A stretch of 64,000 nucleotides of DNA. Origin: Papaver somniferum. Taxonomy: Eukaryota; Streptophyta; Magnoliopsida; Ranunculales; Papaveraceae. Location of the stretch: positions 154,592,406 to 154,656,405 of the forward strand of contig NC_039363.1 in the NCBI RefSeq assembly GCF_003573695.1, read 5' to 3'. Shown piece by piece: positions 11,984 through 22,400 of the stretch. The first letter of the stretch is position 1. Every line of letters begins with the position of its first letter. A program made the position numbers and the translations under genes. The notes under the pieces are model-generated. The model had not been told where the DNA came from. It did no database searches and was given only the letters and a program-made list of their open reading frames with translations.

Positions 11984-12094
11984 TGCCACTAAAAGTTTTA
12001 AGTATTTTGGTAGAAAATGGGATGTTTTGGGCGAATTTTTCAAGAGGAGGGGGTTGTACTTTACAGAAAGAAACCCCAACGGTCGGATTTTTTG

Positions 12095-12190
12095 AAATAC
12101 ACAACCAGAGTCGTTACTTTATTAATAAACACAATGACGAATGTAGAGTCGTCACGTTGGAACTTCTAGATTGATAACGACCCTTAATCA
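12095..12190. repeat. GAGTCGTTA motif array A3
   Basis: Short cluster with AGAGTCGTTA at about 12110, AGAGTCGTCA at about 12145 and TAACGACCC at about 12175, between two minus-strand accessory genes. Confidence 0.65.
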
Positions 12191-12274
12191 GAATAAGTAG
12201 AAACTATTAAACACCATTTAGTTGAAACTACAATACATCAAGTCTAACATAAATCGTACTCAACAAATTACATG

Positions 12275-12704
12275 TTACTTCTCGGTGCGAGATTGAACTA
12301 CCATTGCGGCTTCGATGTGATAAAACGGCTCTCCTCTCCATTTGATATATGCATCTTGGGCCGCACGCCTATCCCATTTTTTCCTATTGAGAAACTCGTT
12401 GTACTTGGTGCACAATCTCATAACGTGAATCGTCCTATCACGAATGTGGGACAATTCATAATCATAGCGTAGTTTCTTGTTGTAATTAACGAAAGGATTC
12501 CAACCAACTTGAATCCAAAATATACTTTCATGTTGATGTTCTTAGGGAAGATCTTTGACGATGTAATAATTTTTAACCCATTCGGTCTCTTCCTCGACTT
12601 ACTTGAATACTTCCTGGAGATGCGCTTGTTCTTTGCCTCGTTTTTCGGCCTCGCGCTTCTCTTCTTCTTCCTTCGTAGGGTATGGCGTGTAACTGTATGG
12701 TTTT
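12275..12704 (-). pseudogene. Lys/Glu-rich MULE A accessory ORF, unrecognised
   Basis: One minus-strand frame reads YPTKEEEEKREAEKRGKEQA, then (past an in-frame TAA) VEEETEWVKNYYIVKDLP, then (past a second TAA) IFWIQVGWNPFVNYNKKL and RDRTIHVMRLCTKYNEFL, ending in TAA at 12275. The charged first half suggests a coiled coil. I do not recognise a family. The steady amino-acid composition across the two stops argues for a decayed gene. The N-terminus is not resolved; a further upstream exon is possible. Confidence 0.42.
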
Positions 12705-12879
12705 TAGTAGGTCGCATGTTTCTTTTGCGTATCTCTTCTTTCATTTACAATATTTATTTGGTTGGTCGCTTGCATCTTCTAAGTATGTTTTCAATTGATG
12801 ACGGAGTTTCCATTGAAAAAAGTATTTTGTGAGGTTGTTTTCAATTCAATTTGCTAGTCGATGGCTTCCTCTATATATA

Positions 12880-13250
12880 GAAAAAATAGCAACGACTATA
12901 TTTTTTGGGAATAGTGTACACAAAAAGAGTCGTTGGGGGGAATCCTAAGAGTGTCGTCCATGTATACATTATAGTGGATGACGACTCTTTGTTGAAAAAC
13001 ATCCAGGAGAACATCAAAGTTATGAACGTGAGAGTCATTAGGGGATATATTCATATGGTTAACGACTCTTAGATGCAAAAACATCATGGAGAACACCAAA
13101 TTTTTAAACGTGAGAGTCGTTATGGTTTAAGTTTATATGGATGACGACTCTTTGTTGAAAAACATCCAGGAGAACACCAAATTTTTAAACGTGAGGGTTG
13201 TTATGGTTTAAGTTTATATGGATGATGACTCTTTGTTGAAAAAACATATA
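12880..13250. repeat. GAGTCGTTA motif array A4 with a larger tandem unit
   Basis: Motifs here sit inside a repeated phrase: GACGACTCTTTGTTGAAAAA at about 12970 and 13142, with a one-base variant at about 13224, and CGTGAGAGTCGTTATGGTTT at about 13109. The repeats lie downstream of the OTU end of the transposase gene. Confidence 0.72.
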
Positions 13251-13378
13251 TGCCGCAAGATAAAACGCATTGTATTCATAAGCATTCCTCAAAATACAAA
13301 TATCTGGGTTCAAGAGATAACCATTGTCAAAAAGTAAGCTTAAAAATGCAATGCAAAGCTGAAAATAAACATATTCTT

Positions 13379-16330
13379 TCACGATTCATCGCCCATGTCT
13401 AAGTAGATCGGGGTTGGGTCCATAGCATTCCAAATGTTCATTCCATACTCATATTGGTTTGTCCACTCCTTTGTGTACTCTCCCCAATCACCATAGACCC
13501 GTGGTAGAGGACATTTGTCGGAAATCTTCAAGCTTATGTAATGGTTATTGTTGACATGTGCCATTACAATTCTTCTTTTCTTTGTTGCCGTCTCGCACCT
13601 AGTTTTTGAGGGTACGTACATACAAGAGCCTCCGGGGAAGCCTTTGCTGAATACAATTACAACACAAGTGAATTTGTCCGCTAAAAGTTGACCACCAAAA
13701 GGCATTTGCATCCAAAACTTATAACCGTCCTTCGTCGACCCCTTCCTCCATTTCATGTTAGGGTCTTCTCTTTTGTATATCCTTCCAACATCATTGTCAC
13801 ATAGAGTTAATGTCTTCAACGAGTTTGGAGGCCATTTTATTTCTTGCATATTTGATTTTTGTGATATTAAGTTCGTCGGCCTCGTCGAAATTCCCTAATT
13901 GTTCCGTTACAACATGGTAACCACAATTTCCATCGTCGTCAACGTCCTCGGTTGATATAAGGTGATCCAAGATGACGTGAGGAAGTTGATCGGTATACTC
14001 TTTATACAAAGTGTAAGCAACACGATGTGATCTTCCTTGGGCATCTCTAGGGGTGTGTGGATTACCCTTTATTCCTCTTATCGTCACCATTATGCACGTT
14101 TGGCTTTGTTGGGTACCGACCACATGCTCTACATCCATGTCTGCCTTTTGTTTCACTTCTATTTCACATTGGTTCAAATCTTGCTTTTTTGGCCGACCCC
14201 TTGGCTTGTGGAGGAAAGACTTCTCATACTCCATTTATTCCGCCTGGACATACTCCTGACGTGATGGGTCACTTTTGCAGCTCTTGCCCGCATTCACTGT
14301 TTCTCTAAACAACTTTTTAGTTGTCGTTCTACCTCGTGGTTTTTGTTTGATTGGCTCTTCTTCTACTCCCAAGATCTTACGGGCAGCCGGCCACATATTA
14401 GAAACCAATATTTGTCTTCCTGCACAATTCATTTTTCGATATTTCTCATTGATATACTTTCCAATCTCCAGGTCTCCAAATTTTTCATCAGCGGCTCCTG
14501 TGGGATCTGGGGTGAATGAAAGTTGCTTCCAAAAAGGATCGACATCTTCAATAGAAATGATCCCCTTGTACCCACCAAGCTTATGTTTACACGGGAGGCC
14601 AAGCCACGTCTCGGTTGTACAATTACATTTAATCACTATTCCATTGGAAGCTTTCGCTCGAAATTTGTTAAGTTCAGTCATCATATGCTTTATTTCCCAC
14701 CATGATACTTGGTGTCCAACCCCACGTATAAATTCTTTGTCTTCCATGTATTGCTTCATAAAACGGTCTTTACTATACTCCGCATGAGTCACTATCTTAC
14801 TAAGATCATTCTCGGCGTGCTCGTGAATAGCTTCATGTACCATAACTACCCCACCAGTGTTCTCTTGAAGAATTTTTTCAAACGTCCATGGGACTGCTCT
14901 GCAATACTCGTGCACTCATTTTGGTAGTGCTTGTACTTATTGGTCCATGCAGAAACAAACATCTCCTTCCAAGGATTCAACCATGTATCTAGGAAATAGT
15001 CGACCACCTTCTTATGATCCGTACTCCAATCATCAATAATCTTCTGCAAATTTGCATAGTACTTTATATCGGTCTTCGAATGAGCCAAATGGTCCCAATC
15101 TTTGCAGAAATCCTCCCATGGATCCCCATCTTCATCATATTTTTCCTTTTCTTTCCTTTTCTCTTCCACTCTCTCTTTTTTTGAAAGTTGACTTAGACGC
15201 TCGTCTTACTCCTTGGAACGTTGATTACCCTTCGCAGGTTTGATCTTTTGGATATGGTTCTTGCAATTAGAAAAAAGTTTCATTTGGATGTTCCACGTAC
15301 AAAGGAAATGTTGAGCAAGTGGAATAAATTTACGTGTATATAACATGCGTGTCTCTTCGCCACGGTAAATCAACCTCACTTGTTCCAACCCCCAAACATA
15401 GTCCTTTATTTCTTCTTTTTCCATAAAGCACCTTACAACGGTGAATGATTGTTTATCCGAAGTGTAACTAACCACGTTCAACAACGGCATGTTATACTTG
15501 TTGGTCTTATAGGTGCAATCTATGAACAAGACCTGGTAAAAACACTGAGCCAAATCCACCATCCTAGGATGGGCAAGAAAAATATGAGTCACTTTGTCGC
15601 CCGGACCCACCGTTGTTTGCATGGCATAGTTAAGTTTTTCTGCCAACCATTTTGATTGTTGCATAATTAATCTACCATCCCATTCAGTTCTCTTGATCGT
15701 TTCTTTGGCAGCGTACATTGTGGAAATAATAGACAAGTTTGTCTTATCTTCCGCCCTTATTGCATTTAGGATCTGAAGGGGCCTACATCCCTTCATCTTT
15801 CGGACCTTTTCCATTTGATGTGGATTCAATATGGCATATGCTGGGAGTCCTAAAAGACTTCTAGGTGGAGGATGGTTGTGACGACCATCCGCAATACTAT
15901 AGAAACTCCACAGATGAGTTTCATGATGCCTTTTGAAAACAATCCTGCATTTTATCTTCTTCGACGAAGTTTTGTAGACCCTCGTCGTCTTCTTCTCATA
16001 CTTGTAGTTCTTCCCTTTGTGACTTTCTTCCTTATCCCTTGCTCTCTCGCATACCATCTTCATTTGATTATAATAAACGTGTTTGCTTTGAACAACTGCA
16101 CACATCTTCTCTTTTGCCTCGGAAATAATCCATTCCTTGACCTCAGCCTTAGTTTTCCACGTCTACATTAAACAAATAACACGTTCATGAAAACACTAAT
16201 TAAAAAAAAATCATAAAGATATACATCGATTCAAACAATAAAAACCTACCAAATCAATCATATAGTGTTGGGAGGTATCCGGACAGATAGTGGAGACGGG
16301 TTCAGGTTGAGAGCTCGCACGTACAACCGA
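13379..16330 (-). pseudogene. MULE A transposase with FAR1, MULE, SWIM and OTU domains
   Basis: Upstream exon 16250-16330 (SSQPEPVSTICPDTSQHYMI) joins a main exon starting at 16162 (TWKTKAEVKEWIISEAKEK). Then come a FAR1-like region (C and HNH ligands, IADGRHNHPPP), the first catalytic Asp in FIDCTYKTNKYNMPLL, the Glu motif TSIAEQSHGRLKKF, a SWIM finger (CNCTTETWLGLPCKHK), a basic link PRGRPKKQ, and an OTU cysteine-protease signature DDDGNCGYHVV with a later HVNNNHYISL. MULE transposases fused to OTU domains are known in plants. Damage: the segment expected to hold the second catalytic Asp is missing between RLIYRGE and ETRML; TAA stops at 15206 and 14235; frameshifts near 14880 and near 13800. 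It should have cut and joined the element ends in the nucleus; this copy cannot. Confidence 0.8.
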
Positions 16331-16374
16331 CTACAGACAAAAGAAAAAATATCATTAAACAATCGTCAATTTAT

Positions 16375-16680
16375 AAGATGTAGACATGACAACCCTATTG
16401 TTTATTTTGCTTAACCATACAAACGGTCGTCATTTTTACATTTGCAAAACGACGACCCTAACAGTCGTCAACTTTATTTACAGGTTAACGACCGATAAGT
16501 TTGAAACAAGATCCGTCGTCATGGTTAATTTTTGCAAAACAACGACCGTTTTTCGATAAATGACGACCCTTTTTATACACAGACGACTCTACATTGACAA
16601 ATATAAACCATTCTGCCCAGTTTTCACCTTGAGTCGTCACTGTATATATATATCTAGCTTGACGACTTTGTACGAAGTTA
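16375..16680. repeat. GACGACCC/GTCGTCA motif array A5 in the divergent promoter region
   Basis: About ten copies (for example GACGACCCTAACAGTCGTCA near 16450, GAGTCGTCA near 16632) lie between the 5' end of the minus-strand transposase and the plus-strand SANT-like gene. This is where a shared bidirectional promoter would be expected. Confidence 0.72.
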
Positions 16681-16769
16681 TTGCGGACTTTGAAAAACTT
16701 TGACTAGTACGAGCAGTTATTGCAGAAGTAACCGTTTTTTTTTTTAAAGTAGTTGTTGGGTTTTTTTCC

Positions 16770-16776
16770 TATAAAA
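16770..16776 (+). promoter_or_regulatory. TATA box of SANT-like copy 1
   Basis: TATAAAA stands 83 bp before the ATG at 16859, a normal plant TATA-to-start distance allowing for a short leader. The paralogous gene downstream has a TATA box in the corresponding position. Confidence 0.55.
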
Positions 16777-16858
16777 GGAGACCTATCCCTTTGAAAGTTA
16801 TTTACACATCACTTTCAATTTTCCCAAATAAGCCACCCATCACTTTCAAACACCAGAA

Positions 16859-17353
16859 ATGGCTCCAACTCAAATCAATAATCAAGAAGATGTTGCTATT
16901 GTTAGAGCACACATCATGCTCACGAAGCACGACTTTGAATAGGAGGATTGGGCCCCTAATAACATAGATCAAACATCCAACGCTTGGTGAAACGTGTATT
17001 TACAATATTTAAAGCACTAAATGGAAATCGTAATAGAAAGACGCTCCAACAGATAAGGAAAGGTACGAATTTTTATACAATGAATGCGTATTGTTGAGAG
17101 ACTAATTGAAAGCTCGGGATGACGCTCATCTCGACGAACCGCGAATGGATAGAGTAAGTTGTTGAATCAATTGGGCGTTCATTAAAACAAATTTCTTCGG
17201 TTATTTTTATTCAAAAACAGTAACTTATAAAAAAAATTGCAGTACTCTTTGGGTCGCAGCTAATACGAATTCAAGTACGACCATGAGTTTTTGCACGAGG
17301 AATGCTACCGTCTCTTGAGGGAAAGTGAATGGCAATTTGACCAATATGATTAA
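16859..17353 (+). pseudogene. SANT/Myb-like protein of MULE A, copy 1
   Basis: Exon 1 (16859-17153) begins MAPTQINNQEDVAIVRAH; after two stops and a one-base shift it continues VFTIFKALNGNRNRK and YEFLYNEC. It ends at a GTAAGT donor. Exon 2 (17243-17353) contains YDHEFLHEECYRLLRESEW and a terminal stop, with one internal TAA. It is a tandem paralogue of the gene at 17919-18387: IDQTSNAW here, IDQTSDAWW there. The pattern resembles the SANT-like ORF of PIF/Harbinger-type transposons and the plant proteins named glutathione S-transferase T3-like; DNA binding is inferred. Confidence 0.55.
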
Positions 17354-17474
17354 ACTCGTTTAAGTGTTCTAGCGCAATGTAATGAATTATTTTATGTGTT
17401 TTCCTTCTATTTTATTTCAAGCGCATGTATGTTTTTTCGGATTCAATAAAATGCATGACTTCAAATATAGGTTC

Positions 17475-17780
17475 AGTAACTATGGTTCAGAAAGGGTCGT
17501 CATGGTTTGTAAAAAAACAAGTGACGACTCTATAGATGGTTTGAAATTGTTGGCATGAGTCGTCACTTTTGAAGAAAGACATATTAATGACTCTAAATGT
17601 TATTTAACACAGAGACTTTCTGATAGTAGAGTCGTCAGCCAATAAACAAAATAAAAGACGACTCTTTTCATCTTCAACAGTCGTCACTTTATTATTATAT
17701 AAGGTAACGACCCATATAGCACTTAATGTGAATTTTGAATTCACCAAATGTGGTTGAGTCGGGCAACGGTTAAAAATTAA
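17475..17780. repeat. GAGTCGTCA motif array A6
   Basis: About eight copies between the two SANT-like paralogues, for example GACGACTC at about 17523, GAGTCGTCA at about 17557 and 17629, and AAGACGACTC at about 17655. The array leads into the TATA box of copy 2. Confidence 0.72.
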
Positions 17781-17808
17781 AAAAAGTGACTGTTGGGTCG
17801 TAAATTTC

Positions 17809-17816
17809 TATAAATA
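17809..17816 (+). promoter_or_regulatory. TATA box of SANT-like copy 2
   Basis: TATAAATA lies about 110 bp before the expected start position at 17919. Confidence 0.55.
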
Positions 17817-17918
17817 GAGAACCATATCTCACCCCTTCTTCACCCAAACCATAATTCTCAACCTTTACATTCATTCTCATTTATTTATCATCCAAGAGGA
17901 AAAAGAAGAGGAAACACC

Positions 17919-18387
17919 ATAAGTATTCCCTACATTGTTGAGGAGAATTGTGTCATTGTGAGAGCTTGGAAAATAGTCACAAACCACTTTGAAGATCAAG
18001 GAAAAGACATTGATCAAACATCGGATGCTTGGTGGAACCGTGTATTCATCGTTTTTATGGCGTTAGATGGAAATTGTAACTCAAGGTATTTGAAACTCGT
18101 AAAGGAACGGTTCGAGGAGATAAAATTGGAATGTGATGCTTTCAAAAGAGAAATGAAGGCCGTAAGGGAAGCCATGCCCAATATGTTGGGTGTTATAAGA
18201 ATAAGTATTTAAACAAGAGGTAAAACTTATCAAAACCTTTGAACAATAATAGCTAAGTTTTTGTTTTTTGTTTTCAGTTGGGAAGGCTAATGCGCGATAT
18301 GAGGTGCTTCGTGGGAAAAAGTTTGAGTTCGACGGTAGCTACTTTATCTTGGAAGGCACTATGTATAATTACGTCATTTATGGTTAA
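17919..18387 (+). pseudogene. SANT/Myb-like protein of MULE A, copy 2
   Basis: The expected start is ATA (17919-17921) in a context where copy 1 has ATG, followed in frame by SIPYIVEENCVIVRAWKIV, IDQTSDAWWNRVFIVFMALD and VKERFEEIKLECDAFKREM. The Trp-rich SANT-like core is better preserved than in copy 1. The donor is uncertain (GTAAGG near 18159 is one option). Exon 2 from 18278 (after TTTTCAG) gives ARYEVLRGKKFEFDGSYFIL and stops at 18385-18387. Apart from the lost start codon the reading frame is mostly intact. The role is inferred to be DNA binding; partner unknown. Confidence 0.55.
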
Positions 18388-18504
18388 GTATATCAGTGCA
18401 CCGTTATTATCTAATGTATTTCATTTCCTTCAATGCTACGCTATGCAAGATGTATGCCTTTTACGATTCAATGAAATGATCCTGTGAAATCAAAAATTAT
18501 GATA

Positions 18505-18850
18505 ATCCAGTGCAAGGGTCGTTAGTATATTAACTAAGAAACCGAACGAATCTACATAAAATTTGAAATGGCTGGCTAGGGTCATCAACTGCTATGAATG
18601 CATATATGACGACTCTAAGTGTTTTATTTATTGAGAGTTTTGGTTTTAGAGTCGTTTGTCTGTAAACAAAAAAAACTAACGACCCTTTGTGACATAGCTA
18701 AAAGAGTCGTCAGTGTTTATCACACCACCCTAACGATTTTTCATAACCTGGAAAAGTTGCAGGTTTAAGTCATCATTGGTAGTGTCAATATACTGACGAC
18801 CTTAAAGAGTCGTTAGTTTATACAACACCCGACTATAACGACCCTCACTC
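18505..18850. repeat. GAGTCGTTA motif array A7
   Basis: About ten copies, including AGGGTCGTTAG near 18517, AGAGTCGTT near 18648, CTAACGACCC near 18675, AGAGTCGTCAG near 18703 and AGAGTCGTTAG near 18807. They lie between the second SANT-like gene and the minus-strand terminal ORF. Confidence 0.74.
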
Positions 18851-18926
18851 TGAGTAGTTTCATGGTGACCATGAATCGACCACTTGGAGCACCATTCAGA
18901 CAATTTGAAGAGTATAGGAAGTTTAC

Positions 18927-19135
18927 CGGATTGTTTTGAGCTCCGGGGGAGGATTGGTTCCTTCATTTTGAGCAATATGTTCTTCATTTTCACCATTATT
19001 CATAGCTTCCTCTATTAACATCTCTTCATCAAACATCCAACCCATGGAATTAGTTGAGACAATCTTACCATCAACACAATCATGTTTGTTATTTGAAGCT
19101 TCACCAACCTCATTCCCTCCACTTGAATCACTCAT
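18927..19135 (-). pseudogene. Short acidic ORF beside the MULE A right end
   Basis: It starts MSDSSGGNEVGEASNN at 19135 after a purine-rich leader inside the terminal region, contains FDEEMLIEEAMNNGENEE, and reaches a possible donor (GTAAAC) at 18926. No second exon is recognised; the motif array follows at once. The position, next to a terminus and reading inward, matches the gene at the right end of MULE B (52682-53827), though the proteins are not alike. Function unknown. Confidence 0.38.
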
Positions 19136-19326
19136 TTTTAAAAACCCTAATTTTTCCTCTCAAAACTCCTCTTCTTCTTCTCACATAAAAGCCCAAAAAT
19201 AAATTTCCCCAAATTTTTATTTCAAAATCTGATTTTAATCTAAACACACTTACCACACTAATTAACTTAATTAATTATTAATACTAATCATTCAGGGGCA
19301 TTTTAGCCATTTAGAAAATATTTTGA

Positions 19327-19408
19327 TAATGGGCAACACAAATTAGGGTGGGGTGACCTTTTTTGTCCTCTAGTGCAAGGCCCCCAATCAATATCCATGG
19401 CCCCCAAT
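19327..19408 (-). repeat. MULE A right terminal inverted repeat
   Basis: Read on the minus strand it begins ATTGGGGGCCATGG and has a second ATTGGGGGCC block, like the left end at 6889. It ends about 50 bp from the HUA1 stop codon, so MULE A lies directly in the 3' flank of HUA1. Confidence 0.6.
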
Positions 19409-19460
19409 AAAGCTAGGAAAAAAAAACACTAAAATACAAGTACAGAAAATTTTAGCTCGG

Positions 19461-22400
19461 TTAACTTGTGGAGCCAAATGAGATGGCTACTTCAGGTACT
19501 ATTGTGTTATTATTATTATTACTTTCTCCGTCCTCTGCAGCAAACGAAGATCCTTGTGTTACTGTAGGCATGGCTACAGCCTCCCCCAATGGGGGGGCAG
19601 ATGAAGATCCTTGTACTGTTGTAGCCATTGCTACAGCCTTTCCTGATAGGGGGGCAGATGAAGATCCTTGGACTACTGTAGCCATGGCTACAGCCTCCCC
19701 TGGTGGGGGGTGATCAAACCTGCAACTAGAACCATATTTGCATGCCCCTGTCTTCATGTAGAAAGGGCAGACCACTGCACCCTGCAAGACCAAAATAATT
19801 TCAAGATTACAACTTCAGACAATCTTATACGTCACACTGTCAACAGATCATCAGTAAGTGGAACAGTTGCAACTAATGGAATAATTGCTGCTTAAAATCA
19901 AAGTGAAGTATCATATGCACAAGATAACTAATGGCATAATTGCTGCTTAAAATCAAAAATCAAAGTAAAGTATTATATGCACAAGATATAAACTGTACTA
20001 ACACAACATATACCTCTCTCCTAGGTAGTCCTGCAAGGGTGAGTTTTACATCCTGCTTAGGCATTGACTGAGTCGCTGCTGTCCGATCTATCGGATGATG
20101 GTACTTGCATCTCTCACCAAACTTGCAATCCCCGGTTTTCATGTAAAACTGCAGAAAATGAAATTGGGTGATTAAGAGCTCTGAACGACTGCCTAGCTTC
20201 CCAAGCAAAATAAAGATGACAACTGACAAGTGTTCCTGAATGAAGACAAGAAATTTACTTGGAGAGGCAAATTACTATAGTTTTTTATCCTCAATTCCTC
20301 ATGAAAATCATCTTCTTATTTTTTTAATTTTCAGATACCTAATAACATACCCATGGAAGCCATATATACCATGTAGGGTCCAAGTGAAGATGAGATAAGA
20401 GCTTCTTGTTTTTGTTGCTTTGAAATGATCCACTTGACCAAGCTCACGAAAAAGAAACCTATTATTGGGGCTGCAAAGCTTTGGATTTTCCTAAATGTGG
20501 ATACGGGGGCCTAATTTGTAGCAAAAGTCATAAATACCTTGCCCCTATAACTAATCTAAATCTATATCAAAAACCTAAATTAAACCGCCTCTTCTTCTCC
20601 ATTGCATGGTCCATTTTCCTCCGTCTTCTTCTTCAATTTCAAATAAAGAAGAAGTACTATTCGGTTTTCATTGGTTAAGGTAACAATCGAAAACCCACCA
20701 TTTATTTCTGCTTTTGATTGGTTAAAAGGTTCGACTCAATTAAGTTGAGATAAGGAAAAAAAAACAGCTTCCGAAACTGTTTATTGCCTGGAGTTCTTAT
20801 TTTCCCAGCCGTAAATTAACTATAATGGCTGGGAAAATAGGGATTCCCAGATGTAAAACATGTCTGTGGTTGGGAAAATAAGATTTTCCTAGCCATATGT
20901 AGTCGAGGTTGGGTTTACGTCTAGGTATTTCCCACCATAATAGATAAAGTTCCCAGCCGTAACGCTTATGTCCTAGCCGTAAATATAGATTTACGAGTAG
21001 GAAACCATAACTCCCAGTCGTAAATTGGTTTACGGTTAGGTCCTATCCAATGTCCCAACCGTAAGTTCTTGTCCCATTACAATTTTGTTGCTTCTAATCG
21101 CTTAAAGGACGTAAAAAAATTGGATTTTTTCTGTATTTTACGGCTGGGAAATCAAGAAATTCTAACCCTAGCATCAGTACACAGCTGGGAAATCTCGAAT
21201 CCCAGCCGTAATCAGCTGTCTGTGGCTCTGAAATGAAGAACTCCTAACCGTAGACAAGAACTTAGAGGTGTGTATGACTATTTTGAACATACATTTCTTC
21301 ATATTCTTCCAAGGTTTTCAAAAACATCCTCCTACTTCTCCTCCAAAACAGAAATTAAAAAAAATATTGACTTTCAAAATATAAACCAAATTATTAAGCT
21401 AATTAATCACTAATCTTCAATTAGTGTACTTAATCCATTGTATTAGCACTAATCGAGGGCATGTTAGCCATTAGCAAAATTAGTTGGATAAGCCCCACCC
21501 CCATGTTGCAATGCAGACAAAACTAAAGATCCCATAGTAAAGTTCAACTTACTTCACATTCCGTCTGTCCAGGTCGTTGAGGGTAGACAGCCACTCCCAA
21601 CCCCAGCTGCACAAGAGGTAAAATGAGGTGAGGATGGCTTCAACGAATTCAAGGGTGAGTTACAAAGACCGAATCTTTTTGTTAACCAATACCCAGATGA
21701 TGCTCAAACATCTCTAGGAATTTGGTAACATGAAAAACATGTTATTCAAAACATCACACCTGTTAATAAATCAAAATAAAAGATATTTGCATTTAGTAAC
21801 AGTAGGGAAGCAGAAAAACCCAATGCCCTACATATTTTCGTTAAAATTTTCTGCTTCTGTTCCTATCCATCTTTATCAGACACTCATCAATATCACGCAC
21901 ATGCAACAGCAGCACCCCCTTGGTGAATATATCCTAGCTCGAAATATACCATTACTTTGTGGATTCTGTTTTCTATGCTGGGTACTTTTGGGACGTGGAG
22001 GTGGCATTTTAGTACTTCATAGCTGCAGCCTAGAGGTGCCATGACATGCAACTGAACACTAAACGAAGCCCAAGTAACAAGGATCCTACAAATTCAACAA
22101 ATCTGCTCTTCAAATCCGGACACCGCTCTCGTGTCTGACACTGGTGGGCAAAGCAGCGGGTACCGCAGTCCCATTTATCCTCTAGGGTTTCATAAAAACG
22201 TACAGGCTAATATATCTTTGTTCCACAGAACAACGCTTGTTTGAGTTGACTACAAACATTGTATGTCATAGTTGCGCAGGAATGAATAGTCTATTAGTAC
22301 ACTTACGGAAAAAAAAAAAATAGACTTAGTATTAAGAAGTACTTACCGTTGCTTGTCCAAGCCTTGGGTCGATGGTCGGAAGAACCATAGCAGCAGGATT

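Larger units (their letters stand above)
6889..19408. mobile_element. MULE A: ~12.5 kb multi-gene Mutator-like element
   Basis: Both ends carry related inverted termini. The left reads ATTGGAGGCCATGGAAAATA; the right, on the minus strand, reads ATTGGGGGCCATGGATATTG. Between them lie a PMD gene (+), two minus-strand accessory genes, a MULE transposase joined to an OTU domain (-), two tandem SANT-like genes (+) and a short minus-strand gene next to the right end. All intergenic stretches contain the same GAGTCGTTA-type motif. No clear 8-11 bp target duplication flanks the termini. Every recognisable ORF carries stops or frameshifts, so the copy is dead but structurally nearly complete. Confidence 0.72.

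Noticed and set aside
14037..14927. Several plus-strand open frames of 70-170 residues
   Set aside because: All are complementary to the recognisable transposase/OTU coding sequence on the minus strand.
7455..18850. Regularly recurring short motif resembling a CRISPR array
   Set aside because: Spacing is irregular, the motif occurs on both strands and varies, there are no cas genes, and the host is a plant.
6880..19420. Target-site duplication for MULE A
   Set aside because: Flanks at the inferred termini do not match over 8-11 bp; AGCTA-like words on both sides are offset from the ends and probably chance.
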